Shown piece by piece: positions 1-5,601 of a DNA stretch of 7,701 nt. Each line of letters opens with the position of its first letter. Position 1 is the stretch's first letter. Source of the DNA: Ramlibacter sp. (GTDB lineage: Bacteria > Pseudomonadota > Gammaproteobacteria > Burkholderiales > Burkholderiaceae_C); NCBI GenBank assembly GCA_023701085.1, contig JAMPXR010000117.1:1-7701 (forward strand), written 5' to 3'. A program made the translations under genes and the position numbers. Below the pieces are notes generated by a model. The model did not search any database. It saw nothing but the letters and a program-made list of their open reading frames with translations, and was not told where the DNA came from.

Positions 1-273
1 CTACTCGGTGGGCGGCACGTAACCCTGGGCCACGTCGGCCCCTTGGCCGAAGAAATGGTTCTCCATTTGCCGCGCCAGGTACTGGCGCGCCCGCTGGTCG
101 GCCAGGTTGAGCCGGTTCTCGTTGACCAGCATGGTCTGGTGTTTCAGCCAGTCGGCCCAGGCCTGCTTGCTCACGTTCTGGTAGATGCGCTTGCCCAGTT
201 CGCCGGGATAGGGCGGGAAATCCAGGCCTTCGGCTTCCCGGCCGAGCTTGATGCAGTGAACGGTGTGAGCCAT
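1..273 (-). CDS. yggX: YggX-family Fe(II)-trafficking / oxidative damage protection protein
   Basis: The 90-residue product matches the YggX family (about 90 residues) along its whole length. Cys7 sits in the N-terminal VHCIKL segment, followed by the family hallmarks [20 protein letters not shown] (residues 12-31), [18 protein letters not shown] (35-52) and a C-terminal GYVPPTE tail. Known role of the family: a small cytosolic protein that protects labile Fe-S clusters and DNA from oxidative damage and is thought to handle ferrous iron. A longer in-frame start at 408 exists, but its extra 45 residues resemble no YggX extension and would cross the azoR terminator region. The ATG at 273 has an AGAGG ribosome-binding sequence about 8 bases upstream. 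In many proteobacteria yggX lies beside mutY; here what follows is outside the window. It probably has its own promoter, because a terminator separates it from azoR. Confidence 0.95.
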   Translation of the reverse strand: MAHTVHCIKLGREAEGLDFPPYPGELGKRIYQNVSKQAWADWLKHQTMLVNENRLNLADQRARQYLARQMENHFFGQGADVAQGYVPPTE

Positions 274-318
274 GGGGGCGCCTCTTGATGAATTCGCGGT
301 GGTGGACAGGGTCCCGAC

Positions 319-348
319 TTTATCAAGATTCGCCGGCGGCCTGCGCAA
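319..348 (-). promoter_or_regulatory. possible weak sigma-70 promoter of yggX
   Basis: Read on the minus strand, TTGCGC (343-348) and GATAAA (319-324) are separated by 18 bases and lie 46-75 bases ahead of the yggX start. The hexamers match consensus only moderately. The main reason to expect a promoter here is that the upstream azoR gene ends in a terminator, so yggX needs its own start. No operator-like dyad is evident around it. Confidence 0.25.
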
Positions 349-389
349 TGACCTTCCTGCGGGGCCGCCCCAGAGGTTTCGGGCGCCGC

Positions 390-419
390 CAAGAGAAACG
401 GCCTTCATGACGAAGGCCG
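390..419 (-). terminator. rho-independent terminator downstream of azoR
   Basis: On the minus strand an 8-bp perfect stem, CGGCCTTC / GAAGGCCG (399-419, 5-base loop GTCAT), is followed directly by TTTCTCTT. It begins 23 bases after the azoR stop codon. The stem is GC-rich and the tract behind it is U-rich, so it fits an intrinsic terminator. It should isolate azoR from yggX. Read on the plus strand the stem has no U tract, so it looks one-directional. Confidence 0.75.
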
Positions 420-442
420 CTGCGACGATGCGCGAAAAAGGA

Positions 443-1090
443 TCAGGCAGCCAGCGCGGCCTCGGATTCGTTGGCCGCGGGCGCCCCCAGCGTCCGGATC
501 ACGGCGTCCGCCGCGGTGATGGCCTGGGTCTTGGCAGCGTCGCCCATCGCGATGCCTTCGGCGCGCACGAACTGGATGTCGGTGATGCCCAGGAAGCCGA
601 ACACCGTCTTCAGGTAGGCCTCCTGGTGGTCCAGCCCGGCCAAGGCGGGGTTGGTCGAGTAGACGCCGCCGCGGGTGGACGCGACGATCACGGTCTTGCC
701 GCCGGCCAGCCCCTTGGGCCCTTGCTCGGTGTAGGTGAAGGTGCGGCCCGCTTGCGCGACGCGGTCGATCCAGGCCTTGAGCTGGCTGGGAATCGAAAAG
801 TTGTACATGGGTGCGCCGATCACCACCACGTCGGCGGCGAGGAACTGGCTGACCAGCCGGTCCGAGACGGTGTTTTCACGCCGTTGCGCTTCGGTCAGGT
901 CGCTGGCGTCAGGCTTGCCGAAACCCACCGAGTTCAGCGACAGGTGGTTGGGCGCGTCCACGGCGAGGTCGAGATACTCGACCACGGTGGCGGGGTGGGT
1001 CGCGCGCCATTGCGCGACGATGCGTTCCGTCAACTGGCGCGAAACCGAGTTGCCGGCGAGGGAGCTGGAATCGATGTGAAGCAGTTTCAT
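443..1090 (-). CDS. azoR: FMN-dependent NADH-azoreductase (quinone oxidoreductase)
   Basis: The 215-residue flavodoxin-fold protein is typical of AzoR (E. coli AzoR is about 200 residues). The N-terminal strand and phosphate-binding loop read [16 protein letters not shown] (5-20), where family members bind the FMN phosphate. The flavin-ring motif [16 protein letters not shown] lies at 94-109 and the second flavin loop STRGGVY at 138-144. Family role: a cytosolic dimer that reduces quinones and azo compounds by two electrons at the expense of NAD(P)H, protecting against thiol-reactive quinones. The ATG at 1090 was chosen because homology begins there and CCGGAGA lies about 9-15 bases upstream; the longer in-frame start at 1150 would run through the operator. 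It is transcribed alone, from the 1124-1195 control region to the terminator at 390-419. The last 15 or so residues are Ala-rich and probably disordered. Confidence 0.95.
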   Translation of the reverse strand: MKLLHIDSSSLAGNSVSRQLTERIVAQWRATHPATVVEYLDLAVDAPNHLSLNSVGFGKPDASDLTEAQRRENTVSDRLVSQFLAADVVVIGAPMYNFSIPSQLKAWIDRVAQAGRTFTYTEQGPKGLAGGKTVIVASTRGGVYSTNPALAGLDHQEAYLKTVFGFLGITDIQFVRAEGIAMGDAAKTQAITAADAVIRTLGAPAANESEAALAA

Positions 1091-1123
1091 AGGTTGTATC
1101 TCCGGTAGGGGTGTCTGTCGGAG

Positions 1124-1195
1124 ATTGATTGTGAAGATCAATCGAATCATTGATAAGACCGAAAAATCGAGATAGATTGTCCCGTTTATCGAACC
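1124..1195. promoter_or_regulatory. azoR control region, copy A of a duplicated operator block
   Basis: This block aligns without gaps to 2034-2105, with 54 of 72 positions identical by hand count, and in the same orientation relative to azoR coding sequence. The best conserved parts are ATTGATTGTG (1124-1133), AATCATTGA (1145-1153) and AAATCGNGATAGATTGT near 1164-1180. It holds a perfect dyad GATTGAT-N7-ATCAATC (1123-1143) and the near-dyad TGATTG-N12-GAATCA (1126-1149), geometry suited to a LysR-type dimer. The 33 bases between the block and the azoR ATG are not conserved between copies, so the block itself looks selected. The exact -10/-35 for azoR could not be assigned. Confidence 0.65.
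1150..1178 (+). promoter_or_regulatory. orphan plus-strand promoter, relic of a lysR promoter
   Basis: TTGATA (1150-1155), a 17-base spacer and TAGATT (1173-1178) form a good sigma-70 promoter pointing right. It is the exact positional equivalent of the promoter that serves the LysR gene at 2060-2088. Here no gene follows on the plus strand: transcription would run into the 3' end of the DsbA-like gene as antisense. The simplest reading is that it came along when the lysR-azoR intergenic region was duplicated. Activity is inferred only from the hexamers. Confidence 0.4.
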
Positions 1196-1234
1196 AGTGA
1201 CTCTCGATCGTGCAGGAGCAGACCGCGGTGCGGC

Positions 1235-1876
1235 TCAGCGGGCGCTGGCGATCCAGCCGGCAAGCGGTTCGGCAAGTTCCTCGAGTGGACGGTTGCCGTG
1301 GGTCAGCAGCCCCCAGCCGCGTGCGTCATGCACGACAACGGTCGGGAACCCGTTGATCCCCATCGAGCGCGCCCAGGCAAAATCCGCCGCGGTCTCCTGC
1401 CTGGTTGCCGGATCGTGGTAGGCGGCAAGGAATTCCTCGCGCCCGATGCCGACCTCCTGCGCCGGAAGCGCGAAGCTCCCGGGGTCGTGGGGGTCGCGAT
1501 TGTGCGTGTAGAAGCCGGCCTGGATCAGCGGCATGTAGGTCCATTCCGCCCCCGGCCTGAGCCTGCGCACCGCGACCAGCGCGCGGCAGGCCAGTTCGGT
1601 GTCATAGATCCACGGCCCTCGGTCGAGGATGCCCAGACTGAACTTCTGCCCGGTGCGATGGCCGATGTCGGTCCAGTGGCCGCGCAGGAACTCGCGATAG
1701 TCGTTTTCGACGACGTAGTCGTTGCCGACGTGCAATCCGCCCGTCCTCAGCGTCATCCTGACCTGGTCCTTGTGGCGCGAATAAAGCTGCTGGATCACCG
1801 GCGAGAAGCCGAAGCACCACGAGCACATCGGGTCAGTAACGTAGACGATTTCCGGCAGGGCGTGGTCTTCTTGCAT
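1235..1876 (-). CDS. cytosolic DsbA-family / FrnE-like thiol-disulfide protein (CSWC active site)
   Basis: The 213-residue product has a thioredoxin-fold start (EIVYVTDPMCSWCFGFSP, residues 9-26) with the redox pair Cys18-x-x-Cys21. It ends in the fold's cis-proline loop NGFPTVVV (175-182, Pro178), and the helical insertion typical of DsbA proteins lies between. The TGGLHVGNDY segment (45-54) and the YDTELACRAL segment (91-100) match the DsbA-like group of predicted protein-disulfide isomerases (COG3531 as I recall it). There is no signal peptide, so it should act in the cytosol; its substrate is unknown. The start is uncertain. ATG 1876 gives the usual family length but has only a weak GAAG-type site; ATG 1903 lacks one; ATG 1999 would fuse 41 extra residues, mostly an azoR N-terminus, in frame. 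No convincing terminator follows before the azoR control region, so some read-through into azoR is possible. Confidence 0.85.
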   Translation of the reverse strand: MQEDHALPEIVYVTDPMCSWCFGFSPVIQQLYSRHKDQVRMTLRTGGLHVGNDYVVENDYREFLRGHWTDIGHRTGQKFSLGILDRGPWIYDTELACRALVAVRRLRPGAEWTYMPLIQAGFYTHNRDPHDPGSFALPAQEVGIGREEFLAAYHDPATRQETAADFAWARSMGINGFPTVVVHDARGWGLLTHGNRPLEELAEPLAGWIASAR

Positions 1877-1936
1877 TTCTGATCTTCGGTGAGGGCTGGA
1901 CATGTTGTGGCGGTTGCCGGCGGGGCGGTCTCGTCC

Positions 1937-1999
1937 GGTAAGTTGACGGGAAACGGAATTGCCGGCGAGCGGACTGGAATCGATGTGTAGCACCTTCAT
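1937..1999 (-). pseudogene. 5' fragment of a second azoR (first 21 codons), in frame with the DsbA-like gene
   Basis: Codons 1-21 encode a segment identical to the intact AzoR at 19 of 21 residues (L3V and S10P differ). It keeps the HIDSS and [10 protein letters not shown] phosphate-loop motifs and then loses similarity. The rest of the flavodoxin fold is missing, so no FMN enzyme can be made. Of 11 codons that differ from azoR, 9 are synonymous, which means this coding sequence diverged under protein-level selection, either before it was truncated or because it is still translated. The frame stays open into the DsbA-like protein. A purine-rich AGAAAG lies 5-10 bases ahead of the ATG. It may be a dead remnant, a translated leader, or the N-terminus of a real 254-residue chimera. 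Confidence 0.75.
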
Positions 2000-2033
2000 C
2001 GTTTCTTTCTGCTGCAGCGATGGGTGGTGCAGC

Positions 2034-2105
2034 ATTGATTGTGCGTACGAAGCCAATCATTGAAAAGTCGGCAAAATCGCGATAGATTGTTCTGTTCGCA
2101 GAACC
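2034..2105. promoter_or_regulatory. divergent lysR / azoR-fragment-dsbA control region, copy B of the operator block
   Basis: Seventy-two bases align without gaps to the block ahead of azoR (1124-1195). Copy B contains a perfect dyad TGATTG-N12-CAATCA (2036-2059), whose half-site centres are 18 bp apart, close to two helical turns. The dyad abuts the -35 hexamer of the lysR promoter (2060-2065), an arrangement suited to autoregulation together with control of the divergent minus-strand unit. Divergent lysR-target pairs usually share one operator recognised by the regulator. The minus-strand promoter hexamers could not be assigned with confidence. Confidence 0.65.
2060..2088 (+). promoter_or_regulatory. 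sigma-70 promoter of the LysR gene
   Basis: TTGAAA (2060-2065) and TAGATT (2083-2088) are separated by exactly 17 bases. Transcription would start near 2095, leaving a leader of about 23 bases to the ATG at 2118. Both hexamer positions and the spacing are preserved in the duplicate block at 1150-1178. Confidence 0.6.
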
Positions 2106-2117
2106 CAAGGCTGGGCC

Positions 2118-3062
2118 ATGGAAGACCTGAATGACATGTTCTACTTCGCGGAGGTGGTGGACCGTGGCGGTTTTGCGGTAGCGGGCCGGGCCCTGGGCCT
2201 GCCGAAATCGAAGTTGTCGCGCCGCGTGGCGCAACTCGAGGCCCGGCTGGGAGTGCGGCTGCTGCAGCGCACGACCCGCAAACTTTCGCTGACCGCGGCG
2301 GGCGAGCTCTATCACCGGCACTGCACCGCCATCCGCGAAGAAGCCGAGGCCGCGGCCGAGTCGGTCGCATCCGTCCAGAACGAGCCACGCGGCACCATCC
2401 GGGTGGTCTGCCCGGTGACCCTGGCGCAATCGTCCGTCGGACCTTTGATCCCGCTGTTTCTCCAGCGCTATCCGCAGGTGCGGGTGGACATGCAGGTGAA
2501 CAACCGGGTGGTGGATCTGGTGCAGGACGGCGTCGACGTCGCGCTGCGCGTGCGTCCGACGCTGGAGGACAGCGGCAGTCTCGTGGTGAAGAACCTCGGA
2601 AAGACATATGGCTTGCTGGTGGCCAGCCCGGCGCAGTTGCAGCGCGAGGGCAGGGTGGCCGCGGTGGAGGACCTCAGGCGGCTTTCGTCGGTGGCGATGT
2701 CTTCCGCCGTCGACGGCTTTGCCCACTGGACCCTGCTGGGTCCCCATGGTCGCGAGTTTCTTTTGCAGCACCGGCCCTGCTATGTCGCCGACGACCTGCT
2801 CACGCTCAAATTCGCCGTGCTCAAGGGCACCGGCATGTGCGTCCTGCCGGACTACATGTGCCAGCGCGAACTGCAGCAGGGGCAGCTCGAGCAGGTGCTG
2901 CCCGGCTGGTCGCCCCGGCCGGGCGTGATCCATGCCGTGTTCCCCTCGCGCCGCGGGCTGGTGCCGGCCGTGCGCTGCTTCCTGGACTTCCTGGGCGAGC
3001 ACGTCAGCGGCGAAGGGCTGAGCTACCCGGCCGACGACGCAGCGGCCTCAGGGACCGGTTGA
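2118..3062 (+). CDS. LysR-family transcriptional regulator, likely controlling the azoR and dsbA-like units
   Basis: The 314-residue protein has normal LysR length. The winged helix-turn-helix occupies about residues 1-62, with the recognition region ALGLPKSKLSRRVAQLEARL (25-44) and wing LLQRTTRKLSLTAAG (48-62). A linker helix follows at about 65-88, then a LysR effector domain from about residue 91. The GTIRVVCPVTL and VDVALRVRPT segments resemble the CrgA/DmlR-like subgroup. Six cysteines (69, 98, 221, 241, 248, 287) are more than many family members carry. Together with the azoreductase and CxxC-protein targets this hints at sensing of quinones or thiol oxidants, but no sensing residue can be named. 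AAGG lies 7 bases before the ATG. The gene is divergent from the azoR fragment/dsbA-like unit and probably acts on both 72-bp blocks. It converges on livF, with 6 bases between the stop codons. Confidence 0.93.
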   Translation: MEDLNDMFYFAEVVDRGGFAVAGRALGLPKSKLSRRVAQLEARLGVRLLQRTTRKLSLTAAGELYHRHCTAIREEAEAAAESVASVQNEPRGTIRVVCPVTLAQSSVGPLIPLFLQRYPQVRVDMQVNNRVVDLVQDGVDVALRVRPTLEDSGSLVVKNLGKTYGLLVASPAQLQREGRVAAVEDLRRLSSVAMSSAVDGFAHWTLLGPHGREFLLQHRPCYVADDLLTLKFAVLKGTGMCVLPDYMCQRELQQGQLEQVLPGWSPRPGVIHAVFPSRRGLVPAVRCFLDFLGEHVSGEGLSYPADDAAASGTG

Positions 3063-3069
3063 CCGGTCC
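3052..3069. terminator. palindrome across the convergent lysR and livF stop codons
   Basis: GGACCGGT-TG-ACCGGTCC is a perfect 18-bp inverted repeat (in practice a 7-bp stem with a TTGA tetraloop). The LysR stop codon TGA (3060-3062) lies in its loop and the livF stop (3069-3071) at its right edge. The position between two convergent genes fits a shared bidirectional terminator. Neither side has a real U tract, so termination may be weak or rho-assisted, or the hairpin may only stabilise 3' ends. Confidence 0.5.
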
Positions 3070-3782
3070 TAAACGCCGAGGTATTGCTCCAGCAGCTGGG
3101 GCCGTGCGCGCAGCTCCTGCGACGTGCCGGTGAAGACGATTTCGCCCTTCACCAGAATCACGTTGCGGTCGGTGATCTGCGTGACGTGCTTCCAGTTCTT
3201 GTCCACGATCACGCTGGAGATGCCGGACTCGCGAATCAGCGAGCAGATGCGCCAGATGTCCCGGGCGATCAGCGGCGCGAGGCCTTCCGTGGCTTCGTCC
3301 AGGATCAGCACGTCCGGATTGGTCATGAGGGCGCGGCCGATGGTCAGCATCTGCTGCTCGCCGCCCGAGAGCTGCTGGCCGCCGTGGCCGAGGCGCTCCT
3401 TCAGCCGGGGAAAGGTCTCCATCACGCGCTCGAAGGTCCAGTCGCGCTGGCCCCGGGTGCCCGCGCGCGCGGCCATCCGCAGGTTTTCGACCACGCTCAG
3501 GTTGCCGAAGATCCCGCGGCCTTCCGGCACGTAGGCGATGCCCCGCTGCGCGATCTCGTAGGACGGGCGGCCCGTCATGTCCTTGCCGCGCACGCTCACG
3601 CTGCCGGCGCGCGGCCTGACATGGCCGATCAGCGTCTTGAGCAGCGTGCTCTTGCCCATGCCATTGCGCCCCATCAGGCCTATGGTTTCGCCGCTGGCCA
3701 CGGTGAAGTCGATGCCCCGCAGGATGTGGCTGGCGCCGTAGTAGGTGTGCAGCGCGCGCGCGTCTATCAGCAGTTCACTCAC
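3069..3782 (-). CDS. livF: branched-chain-amino-acid-type ABC transporter, ATPase LivF
   Basis: The 237-residue ABC ATPase equals the length of E. coli LivF. Walker A is GRNGMGKST (38-46), the LivF-type AYVPEGRGIF stretch spans 83-92, the signature is LSGGEQQ (128-134), Walker B is VLILDE (148-153) and the D-loop EGLAP follows (156-160). Two points deviate: Ala replaces the usual Pro after Walker B (DEAT), and the switch position after the last core strand is Lys185 in VDKN, where ordinary ABC ATPases have His and most LivF proteins Gln. It pairs with LivG on the cytoplasmic face and powers import through LivHM. The start is a GTG either way: 3782 (VSELLIDARALHTYYG) gives the family length, whereas 3809 adds nine unrelated residues but lies only 9 bases after the livG stop. 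It is the last gene of the operon. Confidence 0.9.
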   Translation of the reverse strand: MSELLIDARALHTYYGASHILRGIDFTVASGETIGLMGRNGMGKSTLLKTLIGHVRPRAGSVSVRGKDMTGRPSYEIAQRGIAYVPEGRGIFGNLSVVENLRMAARAGTRGQRDWTFERVMETFPRLKERLGHGGQQLSGGEQQMLTIGRALMTNPDVLILDEATEGLAPLIARDIWRICSLIRESGISSVIVDKNWKHVTQITDRNVILVKGEIVFTGTSQELRARPQLLEQYLGV

Positions 3783-3818
3783 GATCGCCCCCCGCTGGAA
3801 GGAAAACACCCGCGCGCA

Positions 3819-4577
3819 TCAATGCTCCTCGCCGAGGTAAGCGGACTGCACGCCGGCGTCGGCGCGCACGTCCGCGGGCTTGCCGCTGGCGATCACCTGC
3901 CCGTTGACCATCACCGTGAGGTGGTCCGCCAGCGCGAAAACCGCGTCCATGTCGTGCTCGACGAGCATGATGGCGTGGTCGGGTTTCAGCTTGAGCAGCA
4001 GGTCGACCATGTTCTGCGCCTCGGCCACCCCCATGCCGGCCAGCGGTTCGTCCAGCAACAGCACCTTGGGACCGGTGGCGAGCGTCATCGCGATCTCGAG
4101 CTGGCGCTGCTCGCCGTGGCTGACGGTGGCGGCGACTTCGCGTTTGCGGTGCTGCAGGCCCGCGAGCTCGATCGCGCGATCGGCGCGGTCGTTGATGTCG
4201 GCAAAATCCGCGGCGCGGTTGAGCCAGCGCGCCGCGTGCGGTGTGCGCGATTGGGCCGCCAGACGCACGTTCTCCCACACCGTGAAGGGCAGGAAGATAT
4301 TGGTCTTCTGGTAGCTGCGCCCCAGGCCCGCGCCCGAGATCTTTTCGGGCTTCCAGCCGGTGACGTCCTGGCCGTCCAGCGTGACGCTGCCCGAGGTGGG
4401 CGGCAGGTCGCCGGACAGCAGGTTGGTCAAGGTGGACTTGCCGGCCCCGTTGGGGCCGATGACGGCGTGGATGTGGCCTTGCCACAGGTCGACCGAAACC
4501 TCGTACACCGCCGCGAGGCCGCCGAACAGCTTGGAGACCTTGCGGGCCGACAGCATGGGCTGCAGGCTCTCAGGCAT
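3819..4577 (-). CDS. livG: branched-chain-amino-acid-type ABC transporter, ATPase LivG
   Basis: The 252-residue ABC ATPase carries Walker A GPNGAGKST (41-49), the Q-loop SYQKTNIF (88-95, Gln90), the LivG-type signature VSHGEQRQLEIAM (152-164), Walker B KVLLLDEPLAG (171-181, Glu177 catalytic) and a normal switch His208 in VEHDM. It therefore looks like the fully canonical partner of the ATPase pair, LivF being slightly degenerate. ATG 4577 is fixed by an AAGGAG site 7-12 bases upstream, inside the end of livM; the in-frame Met8 lacks such a site. The C-terminal YLGEEH is the usual LivG ending. It hydrolyses ATP to drive transport at the inner membrane. Confidence 0.95.
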   Translation of the reverse strand: MPESLQPMLSARKVSKLFGGLAAVYEVSVDLWQGHIHAVIGPNGAGKSTLTNLLSGDLPPTSGSVTLDGQDVTGWKPEKISGAGLGRSYQKTNIFLPFTVWENVRLAAQSRTPHAARWLNRAADFADINDRADRAIELAGLQHRKREVAATVSHGEQRQLEIAMTLATGPKVLLLDEPLAGMGVAEAQNMVDLLLKLKPDHAIMLVEHDMDAVFALADHLTVMVNGQVIASGKPADVRADAGVQSAYLGEEH

Positions 4578-5601
4578 GGGGCTGCTCCTTGCCCACGAGC
4601 GCGCCGGAGCCGGACCGTTCCCGGCGCCGGGCCAGCCGCTCCACCATGCCCAGCAGGCCGCGCGGCGCGAACGTCACGATCAGCACGATGAACAGGCCCA
4701 TCCACAGCTGCCAGTGCTTGCCCAGGTTCACGGGCCCGATCTGGGGCAGGTCCTTGAACCAGTGCAGCAGGTACTCGAATGCGAAGGCGCCGACGATCGC
4801 GCCCGCGAAGTTGCCCATGCCGCCGAGGATCACCATCATGATCGCGTGCGCGCTCATGTGGAATCCCATGAGCTCGGGGTTGATGTAGCCGGTTTGCGCG
4901 CCCCACATATAGCCCGCCAGTCCCGCCAGCGCGCCGGCCAGGCTGAAGGCGGTGAGCTTGTAGCCGAAGGTGTGATAGCCCATGGCGCGCATGCGGTGTT
5001 CGTTCACCCGGATGCCGGCCAGCGCCCGGCCGAACGGGCTCCACAGCAGCCGGCGCAGGAAGACGTACACCAGCAGCAGCAGCGCCAGCGTGAAGTAATA
5101 GAAGACCCGCGTGTTGTCCAGATCGAGAATGCCGGCGTGCGGCTTGAAATTCACGTAGATGCCGTCCGAGCCGCCGAGAACCTTGTTGTCGAAGAAAAGG
5201 TAGAACACCATCTGCGCGAAGGCCATGGTCACCATGATGAAATAGATGCCGTGGGTGCGCACGACAAAGAAGCCGATCACCAGCGCCGCGAGCGCGGAGG
5301 CGCCCACCGCGGCCGGCAGGGTCCACCACAGGCTGACGGGCGCGCCGGCCGGCGTGACGAAGGCCAGCGCGTAGCCGGCCAGGCCGAAGAACGCGGCATG
5401 GCCGAGCGACACCAGGCCGGTCACGCCCAGCAGGAGGTCCAGGCTCATCGCGAAGATCGCGAGGATCATCATGCGTGACACGACCTGCGCGTAAAAATCG
5501 CTGCCGACGGCGGGGAACAGGGCCAGGGCGAGCAACCCGGCCCCCAGCACGATCTGCAGGCCGCGCGGCAGCGTTTCGAGATTGGCTTTTGCGCTGCTCA
5601 T
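4570..5601 (-). CDS. livM: branched-chain-amino-acid-type ABC transporter, permease LivM
   Basis: The 343-residue inner-membrane protein has about nine or ten hydrophobic segments, the first near residues 14-31. The permease hallmark GVTGLVSLGHAAFFGLAGYALA spans 59-80, and the cytoplasmic coupling loop RVNEHRMRAMGYHTFGYKL (178-196) contacts the ATPase in this family. ILGGMGNFAGAIVGAFAFEYL (239-259) matches the conserved later helix. The C-terminal tail after about residue 314 is basic and cytoplasmic. The start at 5601 overlaps the livH stop as ATGA, indicating translational coupling; a longer open frame to 5781 lies entirely within livH and has no LivM-like sequence. The 3' end overlaps livG by 8 bases and contains its ribosome-binding site. 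Confidence 0.95.
   Translation of the reverse strand: MSSAKANLETLPRGLQIVLGAGLLALALFPAVGSDFYAQVVSRMMILAIFAMSLDLLLGVTGLVSLGHAAFFGLAGYALAFVTPAGAPVSLWWTLPAAVGASALAALVIGFFVVRTHGIYFIMVTMAFAQMVFYLFFDNKVLGGSDGIYVNFKPHAGILDLDNTRVFYYFTLALLLLVYVFLRRLLWSPFGRALAGIRVNEHRMRAMGYHTFGYKLTAFSLAGALAGLAGYMWGAQTGYINPELMGFHMSAHAIMMVILGGMGNFAGAIVGAFAFEYLLHWFKDLPQIGPVNLGKHWQLWMGLFIVLIVTFAPRGLLGMVERLARRRERSGSGALVGKEQPHA
4585..4590 (-). promoter_or_regulatory. strong ribosome-binding site of livG inside livM
   Basis: AAGGAG on the minus strand lies 7 bases before the livG ATG at 4577 and within the last codons of livM. It decides the livG start in favour of 4577 over the internal Met at 4556 and suggests livG is translated efficiently. 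Confidence 0.7.

Noticed and set aside
274..408. N-terminal extension of yggX to an ATG at 408
   Set aside because: The added 45 residues are unlike any YggX and the start lies in the azoR terminator stem. The ATG at 273 has a ribosome-binding site and matches family length.
272..1108. 278-codon plus-strand open frame over azoR and the upstream gap
   Set aside because: It is antisense to a clear azoR, is rich in Arg, Gly and His with no domain, and crosses a terminator and a gene boundary; such frames are expected at this GC content.
1937..2105. Duplicated azoR start plus operator as the end of a mobile element
   Set aside because: No terminal inverted repeats, target-site duplication or transposase are visible. 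The copies have diverged with selected and unselected parts, which fits an old gene duplication better.
1833..3002. 389-codon minus-strand open frame opposite the LysR gene
   Set aside because: It shows no recognisable domain and is antisense to a complete LysR protein. It crosses the promoter region and the azoR fragment out of frame.
3783..3809. GTG at 3809 as the livF start
   Set aside because: It would add nine residues without family similarity, and the nearest GGAG lies too far upstream (about 15 bases). It is kept as an alternative because the gap to livG would be shorter.
3084..4691. 535-codon plus-strand open frame opposite livF and livG
   Set aside because: It covers two well-supported ABC ATPase genes in antisense and has low-complexity His/Ala/Gln/Arg composition. 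It is a GC-skew shadow.
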